51,057 bases of DNA, taken from NCBI GenBank assembly GCA_035541895.1, contig DATKMK010000102.1:1-51057 (forward strand), given 5' to 3'. Shown here piece after piece: positions 32,769 through 42,218 of the stretch; the stretch's first letter is position 1, and every line of letters starts with the position of its first letter. The notes below the pieces were generated by a model. The model saw only the letters and a list, made by a program, of their open reading frames with translations, was not told where the DNA came from and made no database searches. Source of the DNA: DATKMK01 sp035541895. GTDB lineage: Bacteria; Desulfobacterota; Binatia; HRBIN30; JACQVA1. The translations under genes and the position numbers were made by a program.

Positions 32769-34352
32769 TTAGCCCGCAAGCGATCGGCGGTGCAGTCGAG
32801 TCGCGATCAACGTCACTTCGGGCACACGGAAGAGCAGGGCGCCGCTCAGGTAGACGCTGCCATACGCGCCCAGCACGCCGGCCGCGGAAGGGATCGGCGC
32901 CGCCGATGACGTCAGCCATTTCACTCCCCAGGCGACGGCGGTCGCGGCGCTCGCGCAGAGCCACAGCTGCGACAGGTAAGCGCGCGGGAGCCCAGTGATG
33001 CCGATGCGGTGATTGAGCGTTCGGCGGAGCAGGACGAATTCCACCCAACCGGCGACGCCCGCCGATGCGGTCAGACCGGCGGCGCCCCAGCGCGCCTGAA
33101 TGCTGAGAGCAGCCGGGAGATAGAAGGCTGCCACGTACCCGAGGATCGTCGTCAGGGTGACGCGGAGTACCGCAAACTTCAAGGGCGTACGGGTGTCGCG
33201 CAGCGCGTAGTACGCCGACGCGTAGAGTCGCCCCAAGGTGGAAGCCAGTAGCCCGATCGCCGAGCCGGCGAGAATCCCCCACACGTAAACGGCATCCGCC
33301 CGATCGAACCGGCCGCGTTGGTAGATCGCCGCGGTGATGACATCGCCGAGCGCCAAGAACGCCATCGCCGACGGCACAATGAAGAACGCGATCTGGCGTA
33401 GCCCGTTGCCGAGTCGGGCGCGCAACTGTGCGGCCACCTCGTCGACGCTGCCCAGTGTGCTCGACATCGCCGGCAGCTCCGCGGCCGAGACCGACATGCC
33501 GAACAAGCTGACCGGAAGCGTGTAGAGCGTCTGCGCGTAGGTGAACGCGGACAGCGCGCCGGATGGCAGCAGACTGGCCAAGATTCCGTCGACGTACGCG
33601 CTGATCTGCACGACCCCGCGGCTGACGAAGACCGGGGCGAAGTTGGCAAGGACGGTGCGCACTTCGGCGAGCGACGTGTCGAGCGAAAGGCGTACGCCGC
33701 GCGCGAGGGCCAGTGCCGTTGGCAACTGCCAGAGAAACTGCAACCCGCTTCCCACCACCGAGGCCCACGCGAGATAGGTCGCCAGCGGGTATGCGCGGCT
33801 GAATCGCCCGCAGATCACGAGGGCAACGATCAGCGTGACGTTCCACACCACCGGCGCGGTGTACGAGAGGAAGAAGCGCCGATGACTGTTCAGAATACCC
33901 AGGCACCAAGCGGAAAAGACCAGCAGCCCCGCGCCTGGAAACAGGATCTGCACCATGAAGATCGTCATCTCTCGCTTCTGACCGGTAAACCCCGGCGCGA
34001 TCGTTGCGACCAAATACCGAGTCGTGAGGACGCCGATCAGCACGATGATCGACGTGAGCAACGCCAGAATTCCGCCGATGGCTCCGGCGACCCGGTTGGC
34101 ATCGTCCGGCTTCTCCTGCGCGAGCAACTTCGCGTAGACGGGGATGAAGGAGGCGGACAGTACGCCTTCGCCGAACAGATTCTGCAGAAAGTTGGGAATC
34201 CGAATGGCGGCCTTGAACACGTCGGCGGCGTCCGAGGTGCCGAAGTAGAGCGCAAAGACACTTTCACGGACCAGCCCGGCAATGCGCGAAAGCAGAATGC
34301 CGAAGGCGACAGCGAAGGCGTGGCGAGTTGTGCTCGATCGTTCCGCGGACAT
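32769..34352 (-). CDS. murJ: Lipid II flippase MurJ
   Basis: MurJ moves lipid II across the inner membrane for peptidoglycan synthesis. The 527-residue protein has about 14 hydrophobic helices and the family N-terminus: FGILLSRIAGLVRESVFALY, FGTSDAADVFKAAIRIPNFL and NLFGEGVLSASFIPVYAKLL, with the conserved Arg residues of the central cavity. Later segments ALSAFTYAQTLYTLPVSLFG and YYALRDTRTPLKFAVLRV are also typical. I chose ATG 34350-34352 because upstream frame residues do not resemble MurJ. It is convergent with the radical SAM gene and divergent from the first RND exporter. Confidence 0.93.
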   Translation of the reverse strand: MSAERSSTTRHAFAVAFGILLSRIAGLVRESVFALYFGTSDAADVFKAAIRIPNFLQNLFGEGVLSASFIPVYAKLLAQEKPDDANRVAGAIGGILALLTSIIVLIGVLTTRYLVATIAPGFTGQKREMTIFMVQILFPGAGLLVFSAWCLGILNSHRRFFLSYTAPVVWNVTLIVALVICGRFSRAYPLATYLAWASVVGSGLQFLWQLPTALALARGVRLSLDTSLAEVRTVLANFAPVFVSRGVVQISAYVDGILASLLPSGALSAFTYAQTLYTLPVSLFGMSVSAAELPAMSSTLGSVDEVAAQLRARLGNGLRQIAFFIVPSAMAFLALGDVITAAIYQRGRFDRADAVYVWGILAGSAIGLLASTLGRLYASAYYALRDTRTPLKFAVLRVTLTTILGYVAAFYLPAALSIQARWGAAGLTASAGVAGWVEFVLLRRTLNHRIGITGLPRAYLSQLWLCASAATAVAWGVKWLTSSAAPIPSAAGVLGAYGSVYLSGALLFRVPEVTLIATRLHRRSLAG

Positions 34353-34478
34353 CGGCGATCCTTGCGGCGCTCTTCTGACCACGATCGAACGCACAATGCC
34401 ACCCGCGCAACCGAGTCGGCGGCGGGAATGAGTGCGCGAATGGGTGGTGTCGCCGGGTTCCGAGCGATCCTTTTTTTG

Positions 34479-34507
34479 TTGTAGAAAGGCTGCAACTAAA
34501 GTATGAG
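34479..34507 (+). promoter_or_regulatory. Weak sigma70-like promoter before the first RND gene
   Basis: TTGTAG (34479-34484) and TATGAG (34502-34507) are spaced by 17 bases in the 245-base divergent gap, just after an unusual seven-T run. The match to consensus is only partial, so this is tentative. Confidence 0.2.
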
Positions 34508-34597
34508 CACGCTGCGCCGGAGGCGGTAGGATGTGTCGGGCGATCAAAGGGAACGAGGATCAGGTGGCATTGTGATCCATTCGACGGAGGGACACGC

Positions 34598-37213
34598 ATG
34601 ATCCCGCAACGCTGGATCGAGCTCTATCTACGATTTTTGCTGAAGTACCGCGGCTGGGTGACCATCGCCTGCACCGCACTGACGTTGGCCTTCGCCTGGC
34701 ATCTGCAATACATGCGGCTCAACGTCGATTTCTTCGACATGTACCCGAAGTATCGCACCGCGGCCGACGCGTGGGCGGATTGTCGTGAGCAGGGTGGGGG
34801 AGCGCCCAGTTGCTTGGGGCGCGCCATCATCAATCCGGGTCCGAACCCGTACATCCAGATATATCGCGACTTCCGCCGCATGTTCGGCAGCGCCAACATC
34901 CTCACCGTCATCCTCGAAGTGAAGCACGGCGACGTCTACAATCCGACGACGCTGCAAAAGCTCGATCGCATCACCAAGTACGTCATCAACAGCAAGGGCG
35001 TGGTGCCGTACCAGATCCTGTCGATCGCGCATCCGCGAATTACCAGCGTGACGGCGCGTGAGGGCGGGGTGGAGATTCGGCCGGTGTTTTACCCTGGTGT
35101 CCCGCAGACCCAAGCCGACGCCGATCGTGTGAAGTTCGCCGTCTACCAGAACAAGGGCATCCGCGGCATTTTCACTTCGCTCGACGACACGGCGGTCCTG
35201 GTCCACGCGGGCTTTTGGGAGGAATCGCTCGACTTCCGCGAGTTGTACGATCGTATGGCGGCGCTGAAGGCGCAGGAAGATGACGACAACCACACCATCT
35301 ATATCACCGGATTCCCGTGGCTGTACACGTCGGTGCTGCAGTACGTCACCCAACTCATGTATGTGTTCGGGCTGACCATTCTGACGCTCGCGTTTCTGCT
35401 CTACTCATACTTCCGCACCTGGACAGGCATCTGGGTGCCGATCTTCTCCGGCATCTTGTCGAGCATCTGGGGTCTGGGCATCGCAGCGTGGCTCGGTTTC
35501 AACTTCGATCCGCTGGTGTTGGTGATCCCGATCTTCTTGACCGCACGTGCCCTCAGCCATTCGGTGCAGTCGATGGATCGCTACCACGAGGAGTACTACC
35601 GGCTGCAGAATCGGGACGACGCCATCGTGGTTTCGTACCAGCATCTGTTCGAACCGGCGATGTCGGGGATTGTGACCGACGGCATCGCGTTGCTGGTAGT
35701 CGCGGTGGCGCCGATCCCGTTGATTCAGAAAACCGCCATCTTCGCCAGCTTCTGGGTGGTGTCGATCTTCATCAGCGTGGTGACCCTCCACCCGATTATT
35801 CTATCGTACATCGAGCCGCCGTCAGCACCGATCGAGCACGGGCAAGTCCGCCAACCGTTCAATATCTGGATCGCGCGGGCGATCGTGTTCTCCGTCGTCG
35901 GTGCGGCGGTCACCTTGCACATGAAGGGCGTGGTTCCCTCGTCGTTGTTGACCTTCGTCCTGACGACGCCGGCACTCGCTTGGTATTGGCTGGTGTACTG
36001 TGAGCGGGCCTACGTGTCGTGGACGCGATGGGTGATCGCCGGGAGCATGGGCTACCGACGCTGGGTCGTGATCGGCTTGACCGTGGTCCTCTTCTTCGTC
36101 TTCCCGATGTTCGGATGGCGCCTCAAAGTCGGCGACATGACCCCGGGCTCCGCACTGTTGTTCCCCGATCATCCGTACAATGTCGCGTTTCAAAAGCTGA
36201 ACGAGAAGTTTCTCGGCGCCAGTCAGCTCATCGTAATTGCCGACACCAAGAAACCCGACGGCATGAAAAGCGTCGAGCCGCTGACCGCGATGGAAGAGTT
36301 TGCCGAGCATATGCGGGGCGCGGAGGGGGCCAGCGGTTCGGTGACGGTCGTCGACATCGTGAAGCAGCTCACGCGGCTGTACCGCGACGGCGATCCGAAG
36401 TGGGGACTCATTCCGGAACGCCCGAAGGAGATCGGGCAGCTTTTCTACGTCTTCAGCAACGGCGCGTCCGCCGGCGATCTCGATCGATTCATGGACCCGA
36501 CCGGGCGCTATGGAACGGTGTTGACGCTGTTCCGCGGCTATTCGCACGACGTCGTTATGAACTCCATCGGTCGCGGCCGCGCTTTTGCGGAGGCGGCGAA
36601 GAGTGACATCATCGAGTTCAAGTTCGCGGGCGGTCTGTTCGGCATTCTGGCGGCGGTCAACGAAGCCGTCGAGCACTCGTATTGGACCAACCTCATTCTG
36701 ATCTTTGGCATTGTCTACTTCTGCCTCTATCTCTGTTACGGCTCGATGTTCGCCGCGTTCATCCTGCTCATTCCCGTGGTGCTGTCGCAGCTCGCCGCAG
36801 AAGCGTTCATGGTGCTGATGCACATCGACTTGAATGTGAATTCGCTCCCGATCGCGGCGGCTGGAGCGGGGGTCGGTGTCGACTACGGCATGTATCACTT
36901 CAGCCGGATGATCGACACGTTCGATGAAATCGGAGACCTCGACGAAGCGGTCGACTACGCGACCGCCACCACCGGCAAAGCGATCATCTTTACGGGCACC
37001 ACGATGATCGCCGGCACGGGGTTCTTCTGGCTTTCAGACTTGAAGTTTTTGGCGGAGATGGGCTTGCTCTTGTCGTTGCTGATGACGTTCAACAAATTCG
37101 GCGCGCTGATCGTGGTGCCCGCGTTCGTCAAGGTGACACGGCCGCGGTTTTTGCTGGATCGCAAGCCGGTACGTGAGGTTGCCGAACCTGCCCAGGCGGC
37201 GGTTGCCGGCTAG
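34598..37213 (+). CDS. MMPL/RND-superfamily exporter, copy 1
   Basis: The 871-residue inner-membrane transporter has the RND plan: helix 1 near 20-38, a large extracytoplasmic loop (about 40-240), five helices, a second loop (about 510-690) and five more helices. The second half has the proton-relay motif AGAGVGVDYGMYHFSRM with Asp-Tyr, as in MmpL proteins. The corresponding position in the first half reads PIFLTARALSHSVQSMDRYH with no Asp-Tyr pair, so the halves are not equivalent. C62 and C72 in the first loop could form a disulfide. Family members export lipids, hopanoids or hydrophobic compounds; the substrate here is unknown. It is followed after 205 bases by a close paralogue. Confidence 0.88.
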   Translation: MIPQRWIELYLRFLLKYRGWVTIACTALTLAFAWHLQYMRLNVDFFDMYPKYRTAADAWADCREQGGGAPSCLGRAIINPGPNPYIQIYRDFRRMFGSANILTVILEVKHGDVYNPTTLQKLDRITKYVINSKGVVPYQILSIAHPRITSVTAREGGVEIRPVFYPGVPQTQADADRVKFAVYQNKGIRGIFTSLDDTAVLVHAGFWEESLDFRELYDRMAALKAQEDDDNHTIYITGFPWLYTSVLQYVTQLMYVFGLTILTLAFLLYSYFRTWTGIWVPIFSGILSSIWGLGIAAWLGFNFDPLVLVIPIFLTARALSHSVQSMDRYHEEYYRLQNRDDAIVVSYQHLFEPAMSGIVTDGIALLVVAVAPIPLIQKTAIFASFWVVSIFISVVTLHPIILSYIEPPSAPIEHGQVRQPFNIWIARAIVFSVVGAAVTLHMKGVVPSSLLTFVLTTPALAWYWLVYCERAYVSWTRWVIAGSMGYRRWVVIGLTVVLFFVFPMFGWRLKVGDMTPGSALLFPDHPYNVAFQKLNEKFLGASQLIVIADTKKPDGMKSVEPLTAMEEFAEHMRGAEGASGSVTVVDIVKQLTRLYRDGDPKWGLIPERPKEIGQLFYVFSNGASAGDLDRFMDPTGRYGTVLTLFRGYSHDVVMNSIGRGRAFAEAAKSDIIEFKFAGGLFGILAAVNEAVEHSYWTNLILIFGIVYFCLYLCYGSMFAAFILLIPVVLSQLAAEAFMVLMHIDLNVNSLPIAAAGAGVGVDYGMYHFSRMIDTFDEIGDLDEAVDYATATTGKAIIFTGTTMIAGTGFFWLSDLKFLAEMGLLLSLLMTFNKFGALIVVPAFVKVTRPRFLLDRKPVREVAEPAQAAVAG

Positions 37214-37418
37214 GTTCGAGGCAGACATCGCGAGTCGGGCTCGCGCAGGCGCGCCGACTTGTCTCCGCAGTCGCAGGTTGTCTACGGCGACGTCGCGGAG
37301 GTGTGCATAAAATCGTTGACACAGTTCCACTCGCTGTGCTTTGGGTTCGGCCAGACCGCCGGTGGGGTGCCCGCGCAAGACGTGCGCATGCCTTGCCCGG
37401 TCGGAAGGAGAGGCCGGC

Positions 37419-40025
37419 GTGATTCCCCAAAGATGGATTGAGGCGTACCTGCGGTTTCTGCTCAAGTACCGCGGCTTGATAGCGATTGCCGTCGCGCTCA
37501 TTACCCTGGGATTCGCGTGGCAGTTGCGGTACATGCGGCTGCATACCGACTTCTTCGACTTCTACCCGAAGTATCGCACCGCAGCCGATGCCTGGGCCGA
37601 ATGTCGCGAAGAAGGCGGGGGAATTCCCAACTGCCTCGGCAAGGCCGTCGTCAGTCCGGGTCCCAATCCCTACATCCAGATCTATCGCGACTTCCGCCGC
37701 ATGTTCGGCAGCGCGAACATTCTCACGGTCATCCTCGAAGTGAAACACGGCGATGTCTACAACCCGGCGACGCTGCAGAAGCTCGATCGCATCACCAAGT
37801 ACGTCATCAACAGCAAGGGCGTGGTACCGTATCAAATCCTGTCGGTGGCGCATCCGCGCATTACCAGCATCACCGCACGCGAAGGCGGGGTGGAGATCCG
37901 GCCGGTCTTCTACCCGAGTGTGCCGCAGACACAGGCCGACGCCGATCGGGTGAAGTTCGCCGTCTACCAGAACAAAGGCATCCGCGGCATCTTCGCTTCC
38001 CTCGACGACACCGCGCTCTTGGTGCACGCCGGATTCTGGGAAGAAGCCCTCGATTTCCGCGAGCTCTACCAGCGCATGATGGATCTGAAGGCTCAGGAGG
38101 AAGACGACAACCACAGCATCTACATCACCGGCTTCCCGTGGCTCTACACGTCGGTGTTGCAGTACACCAACCAGTTGATCCTGGTGTTCATCGCCACCAC
38201 CGTCGCGTTGTCCTTCCTGTTGTACTCGTATTTCCGGACCTGGACCGGAATCTGGGTGCCGATCTTCTCGGGCTTGCTGTCGAGCGTCTGGGGGCTCGGC
38301 TTGGCGGCGGGTCTCGGCTTCAATCTCGATCCACTCGTGCTGGTGGTGCCGATCTTTCTGACCGCGCGTGCGCTCAGCCACTCGGTGCAATCAATGGATC
38401 GCTACCACGAGGAGTACTACAAGTCGGGCGACAAGGAGCAGGCGATCGTCGTATCGTATTCGCACCTGTTCGCGCCGGCGATCGCGTCGATCGTGACCGA
38501 CGGCATCGGGCTGTTGATCGTGGCAGTGGCGCCGATTCCGCTGATTCAGAAGGTGGCAATCTTTGCCAGCTTCTGGGTGGTCTCGATCTTCATCAGCGTC
38601 GTCACCCTGCATCCGATCATCCTCTCGTACATCAACCCACCGCCGGAAACCCACGCGCAAGCGCAGGCAACCGGCGGCCCGAGCCTCGGCATCGCCACGG
38701 TGCTTGTCGTCCTGTGGTGTGCCGGCGCCTATGCCGCCCACAAGATGGGAGTGTTCGGTGGGTGGGTCGCGCTCCTGGTCGCGGCGCCGGTGATGGGATG
38801 GTACTGGCTGCAGTACGCCGAGCGCATCTACCCCGCGGTCACGCAGTGGACGATCTTGGCGAGTGAGGGGAATCGACGGTGGATCGTCACCGTCATTACG
38901 ATCGCCCTGTTCTTCATCGCGCCAATCTGGGGGTGGACGCTCAAGGTCGGCGATCTCACGCCGGGCTCGGCCCTGCTGTTCCCTGATCACCCGTACAACG
39001 TCGCCTTTCACAAGCTCAACAGCAAATTCCTCGGCGCCAGCCAACTGATCGTCATCGCCGACACGAAAAAGCCCGACGGGATGAAGAACATCGCGCCGCT
39101 AACCGCCATCGAAGAGTTCGCCGAAAACATGCGGGGGGCCGAAGGCGCCAGCGGTTCGATCACCGTCATCGACATCGTCAAGCAGCTCACGCGACTCTAT
39201 CGCGACGGCGATCCGAAGTGGGGACTCATTCCCGAGAAGCCGAAGGAGATCGGCCAGCTCTTCTACGTATTCACCAACGGTGCTTCGGCGGGCGACCTCG
39301 ATCGCTTCATGGATCCGACCGGACGCTACGGAACAGTGCTGACCCTATTCCGCGGCTACTCGCACGACGTGGTCATGAACTCGATCGCCCAGGGCCGCCG
39401 CTTCGCGGCGCAGATGAACACCGACGACGTCGAATTCAAGTTCGCCGGCGGACTGTTCGGTATTCTGGCGGCGGTCAACGAGGCGGTCGAGCATTCCTAT
39501 TGGACGAACCTGATCCTGATCTTCGGCATCGTCTACTTCTGCCTCTACCTCACGTACGGTTCGTGGTACTGCTCGGCGATCCTGATGGTTCCCGTGATCC
39601 TCTCACAGTTGGTCGCCGAAGCGTTGATGGTGTTGTGGCACATCGATCTGAACGTGAACTCGTTGCCAATCGCCGCCGCTGGCGCGGGCGTCGGCGTGGA
39701 CTACGGCATCTATCACTTCAGTCGGATGATCGACACGTTCGACGAGATCGGCAAGCTCGACGAAGCGATCGACTACGCGACCGCAACGACAGGCAAGGCG
39801 ATCATCTTTACTGCCACCACGATGCTCGCCGGCACCGGCTTCTTCTGGTTCGCCGACCTGAAATTTCAGGCCGAGATGGGTATGCTGCTGGCGTTGCTGA
39901 TGGGCTTCAACACCTTCGGCGGGCTGGTGATCGTGCCGGCGTTGGTGAAGGTCTTGCGTCCGCGTTTCCTGCTCGATCGCAAGCCGGCGGCGGCTATCAT
40001 CGAGCCATCGCGCGCGGCGGTCTAA
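37419..40025 (+). CDS. MMPL/RND-superfamily exporter, copy 2
   Basis: The 868-residue paralogue of the preceding gene has the same length and layout and long identical runs, for example YIQIYRDFRRMFGSANILTV and DHPYNVAF. The start is GTG 37419, which begins IPQRWIEAYLRFLLKYRG exactly as copy 1 does and has GGAAGGAGAGG upstream; the open frame upstream is not homologous. C62 and C72 and the GVGVDYGIYHFSRM motif are retained. The two differ most around residues 410-480 (cytoplasmic region between the halves) and at the C-terminus. Tandem duplication is clear. Two copies could form a heteromeric complex or serve two substrates; neither is shown. Confidence 0.88.
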   Translation: MIPQRWIEAYLRFLLKYRGLIAIAVALITLGFAWQLRYMRLHTDFFDFYPKYRTAADAWAECREEGGGIPNCLGKAVVSPGPNPYIQIYRDFRRMFGSANILTVILEVKHGDVYNPATLQKLDRITKYVINSKGVVPYQILSVAHPRITSITAREGGVEIRPVFYPSVPQTQADADRVKFAVYQNKGIRGIFASLDDTALLVHAGFWEEALDFRELYQRMMDLKAQEEDDNHSIYITGFPWLYTSVLQYTNQLILVFIATTVALSFLLYSYFRTWTGIWVPIFSGLLSSVWGLGLAAGLGFNLDPLVLVVPIFLTARALSHSVQSMDRYHEEYYKSGDKEQAIVVSYSHLFAPAIASIVTDGIGLLIVAVAPIPLIQKVAIFASFWVVSIFISVVTLHPIILSYINPPPETHAQAQATGGPSLGIATVLVVLWCAGAYAAHKMGVFGGWVALLVAAPVMGWYWLQYAERIYPAVTQWTILASEGNRRWIVTVITIALFFIAPIWGWTLKVGDLTPGSALLFPDHPYNVAFHKLNSKFLGASQLIVIADTKKPDGMKNIAPLTAIEEFAENMRGAEGASGSITVIDIVKQLTRLYRDGDPKWGLIPEKPKEIGQLFYVFTNGASAGDLDRFMDPTGRYGTVLTLFRGYSHDVVMNSIAQGRRFAAQMNTDDVEFKFAGGLFGILAAVNEAVEHSYWTNLILIFGIVYFCLYLTYGSWYCSAILMVPVILSQLVAEALMVLWHIDLNVNSLPIAAAGAGVGVDYGIYHFSRMIDTFDEIGKLDEAIDYATATTGKAIIFTATTMLAGTGFFWFADLKFQAEMGMLLALLMGFNTFGGLVIVPALVKVLRPRFLLDRKPAAAIIEPSRAAV

Positions 40026-40041
40026 AGCGGAACGCGGGATA

Positions 40042-40773
40042 TCACGCGGGCGCGGCGGTCGCTGGCAGCAGATCGAGCAGCTCGCGCAGGCGGCTGACCC
40101 GCGGGCAATCGACGCGGCCGTGGTAACGGCCGAGGGTGTCGATCAACACCGCCTGCAGCCCGGCGCGGCGTGCACCTTTCACGTCGATGCCGAACACGTC
40201 GCCGATGTAAACCGACTGGCTAGCTGCATAGCCGAGTTGCTCCAACGCCAGGTGGAAGATCGCCGGATTTGGTTTCTCCACGCCGACGAGGTGGGAATCG
40301 ATGACGGTGGCAAAGTGCGAACGCAGACCGTAGCGCGCGAGATCACCCTCCACTCGTCCGTCGGAGTTCGAGATCACCGCGAGGGTGAAACCGCGGTCGC
40401 TCAAGGATCGCAACACCGCCGGCGTATCGCTATCGACGATCCGCCACAGGCTGTCGGCACGGTTGTGCGCCTGCAACGCGTCGAGCATCGGCCGCACGCG
40501 CTCGCGCGGTACGCCGACGTGGTGCAAGACGGTCGCGAAGTACGACGGGCGCTGGTCGCCGTCGAGCCAGATGAGACCTTCGATGCTGTCGGGCGCGGCC
40601 ATCTCGGGCGCCAACTCGCGGTCGATTGCTGCCTTCGCATGATACTCCGCGAGCCGCAACGCCATCGGCGCAACGGCGTGCCCGTGCTCCGTCACCACCC
40701 CGGCGATGAAGTCGTAGTCGAGATGCATGAGCGTGTTGCCGGCATCGAACAGCACGCACCGAACGGGTTCCAT
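40042..40773 (-). CDS. HAD-superfamily hydrolase (subfamily IA)
   Basis: The 243-residue cytoplasmic phosphatase-like protein shows motif I FDAGNTLMH (Asp9 is the likely nucleophile; the second Asp of DxD is replaced by Gly-Asn as in some IA members), motif II VISNSDG, motif III Lys in GVEKPNPAIF and motif IV YIGDVFGIDVKGAR. A helical cap lies between motifs I and II. The substrate is unknown; phosphoglycolate-like or sugar phosphates are typical. Its start overlaps the matrixin stop by one base (TGATG), suggesting coupled translation, although the products act in different compartments. It is convergent with RND copy 2, only 16 bases apart. Confidence 0.85.
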   Translation of the reverse strand: MEPVRCVLFDAGNTLMHLDYDFIAGVVTEHGHAVAPMALRLAEYHAKAAIDRELAPEMAAPDSIEGLIWLDGDQRPSYFATVLHHVGVPRERVRPMLDALQAHNRADSLWRIVDSDTPAVLRSLSDRGFTLAVISNSDGRVEGDLARYGLRSHFATVIDSHLVGVEKPNPAIFHLALEQLGYAASQSVYIGDVFGIDVKGARRAGLQAVLIDTLGRYHGRVDCPRVSRLRELLDLLPATAAPA

Positions 40774-41546
40774 CAGCGGTGATCTCCGTGCCGCGACGCT
40801 CGGCGGCGTCGCAGCATGAGAGCGATCGGCAAGAGCAGGGCGGGGGTGGCCAGCCTGCGCTCCGCGGCGGGCGACGCCATGGCGCAGCCGTTGGCACCCG
40901 CCGGCACGGTGCCGTCGGTCGATGTCGACCCGCCGCCGTAGATCGCCTTGGCGCCGGCGATGTCGTCGGCGGTGGGCGCGCTCAGCCGCGGATCACCGAG
41001 CGGTGTGACCGCCTGCATCAGCATGCCGCGGCCGTTGGCACCGCAGGCATCGGAGTGCGCGAGGCCGAGCACGTGCCCCAACTCGTGCATTGCGATTTGG
41101 GTGAACAGCGCTTGATCGACCAGGGACGCGTTGTTCACGTCGAAGGTGGTGTCGGCATCGAGCATCGTGCCGTCGGTGCGAAAGAACAGCCGCGTCACGC
41201 TGACGACCTGCCCGGCGAACGCCGCACCGGCGCAATCGGTGGTCGAAAAGCCCATGGAGGTCACGCCGTCGCTGCCGTCGCAGAATCCGCCGCGTCCACT
41301 GGCGAAATGGAACGTGCTAATCGCTTGATTCCACCGCTGCTCGGCTTGCATGGCGTAAGTTTGAAACTGTGCCGGCTGAAGATAATGCAGGTCGACGGAT
41401 GCCGAGGCGTCGGGCCACGAGATCTTCGGGCCGTTGCCGCACGGATTCATCGTGCCGTTGCTGCCGACGCGCTCCAACTCGTAGCCGGCGGCCGGTCGTA
41501 GCGTCGCGACGACCACGCCGATGGCGATTAGTCCAGCGCGCGTCAT
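40773..41546 (-). CDS. Matrixin-type zinc metalloprotease, exported, with C-terminal anchor
   Basis: The 257-residue protein has a signal peptide (cleavage near PAAG-YELE) and the metzincin zinc site HELGHVLGLAH (H154, H158, H164; general base E155), followed by a Met-turn (GMLMQ near 175). The domain is short, as in bacterial matrixins. The C-terminus has a Cys-containing spacer, a hydrophobic stretch (TPALLLPIALML) and RRRR, resembling MYXO-CTERM-type sorting tails. It overlaps both neighbours (4 bases with the exported gene upstream, 1 base with HAD), so all three are probably one unit. The target is unknown; extracellular protein processing or degradation is likely. Confidence 0.87.
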   Translation of the reverse strand: MTRAGLIAIGVVVATLRPAAGYELERVGSNGTMNPCGNGPKISWPDASASVDLHYLQPAQFQTYAMQAEQRWNQAISTFHFASGRGGFCDGSDGVTSMGFSTTDCAGAAFAGQVVSVTRLFFRTDGTMLDADTTFDVNNASLVDQALFTQIAMHELGHVLGLAHSDACGANGRGMLMQAVTPLGDPRLSAPTADDIAGAKAIYGGGSTSTDGTVPAGANGCAMASPAAERRLATPALLLPIALMLRRRRASRHGDHR

Positions 41547-42112
41547 TGTCCAGCCCCTTCGCGCTGTCCAAGGCGTTGCCGCACGTCGGTGAGAAAAGCG
41601 TCCAACGCAACCGCTGTCGTCGCGCTCGCGGCGTCACCAACGACCGATCGGCCGTCGGCGGCGACGCCGATCTGCTCGTACGTGCGGACCTCAACCGTCG
41701 CGTTCGACCCGGCGCCGCTGACGCGAAAGCAGCCTTGATGAAAGCCCGCAATCGAACTGGCTGCCGCAGATCGTTGCGCAAAGATGACGTAACGCTGGCC
41801 GGCGGCGAACTGCGGCATGCCCGGAATATGCTCGATGATGTCGCCGACCTGGCCGCCGGAGAATCGCAAGCTCAGGGTCGGCGTGTCGACGCCGAAGAGT
41901 GGCGTGAGGTCGCCGAACGTCACCACAGTCTCGATCTCGCGATGACCCGTATCGGCCCAGTCCGAGTGAACCGACGTGACGGTTCCGAGGAACACTTGGT
42001 CGGCTTCGGCCGCCAGCGCAGCGAGGTCCTTTTCGATCACGGTGGTTGCCCACACTCGCCCGGTGGCGGCGAGAAGAGCGAAAGCGACGAACGAGCGAAC
42101 AAACGAGTTCAT
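41543..42112 (-). CDS. Exported hypothetical protein linked to the matrixin
   Basis: The 189-residue product starts with a Sec signal (MNSFVRSFVAFALLAATGRV, cleavage near VWA-TT). ATG 42110-42112 was chosen for this; the frame upstream runs into the intergenic region. The mature part is beta-rich, beginning DLAALAAEADQVFLGTVTSV and continuing FGDLTPLFGVDTPTLSLRFS and QRYVIFAQR, which looks like an OB-like or TIMP/netrin-type barrel fold. Proteins of this pattern often sit beside matrixins, and an inhibitor or carrier role for the protease is an inference. Its stop overlaps the matrixin start (ATGA). Confidence 0.7.
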   Translation of the reverse strand: MNSFVRSFVAFALLAATGRVWATTVIEKDLAALAAEADQVFLGTVTSVHSDWADTGHREIETVVTFGDLTPLFGVDTPTLSLRFSGGQVGDIIEHIPGMPQFAAGQRYVIFAQRSAAASSIAGFHQGCFRVSGAGSNATVEVRTYEQIGVAADGRSVVGDAASATTAVALDAFLTDVRQRLGQREGAGQ

Positions 42113-42218
42113 GCGGTCCTTGTAGCAGGCAAGGCGGCCGTCCTCCAATCGTGGGGGTCGCCGCTCGGGGGTGGAACAAGCCGCGCGACTGCTCTGGCGG
42201 TTGTCCCCGCCGGCACCA

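Noticed and set aside
37309..37322. TAAAAT and TTGACA elements before RND copy 2
   Set aside because: Both resemble promoter elements, but they are in the wrong order and spacing to form one promoter, so I did not list it.
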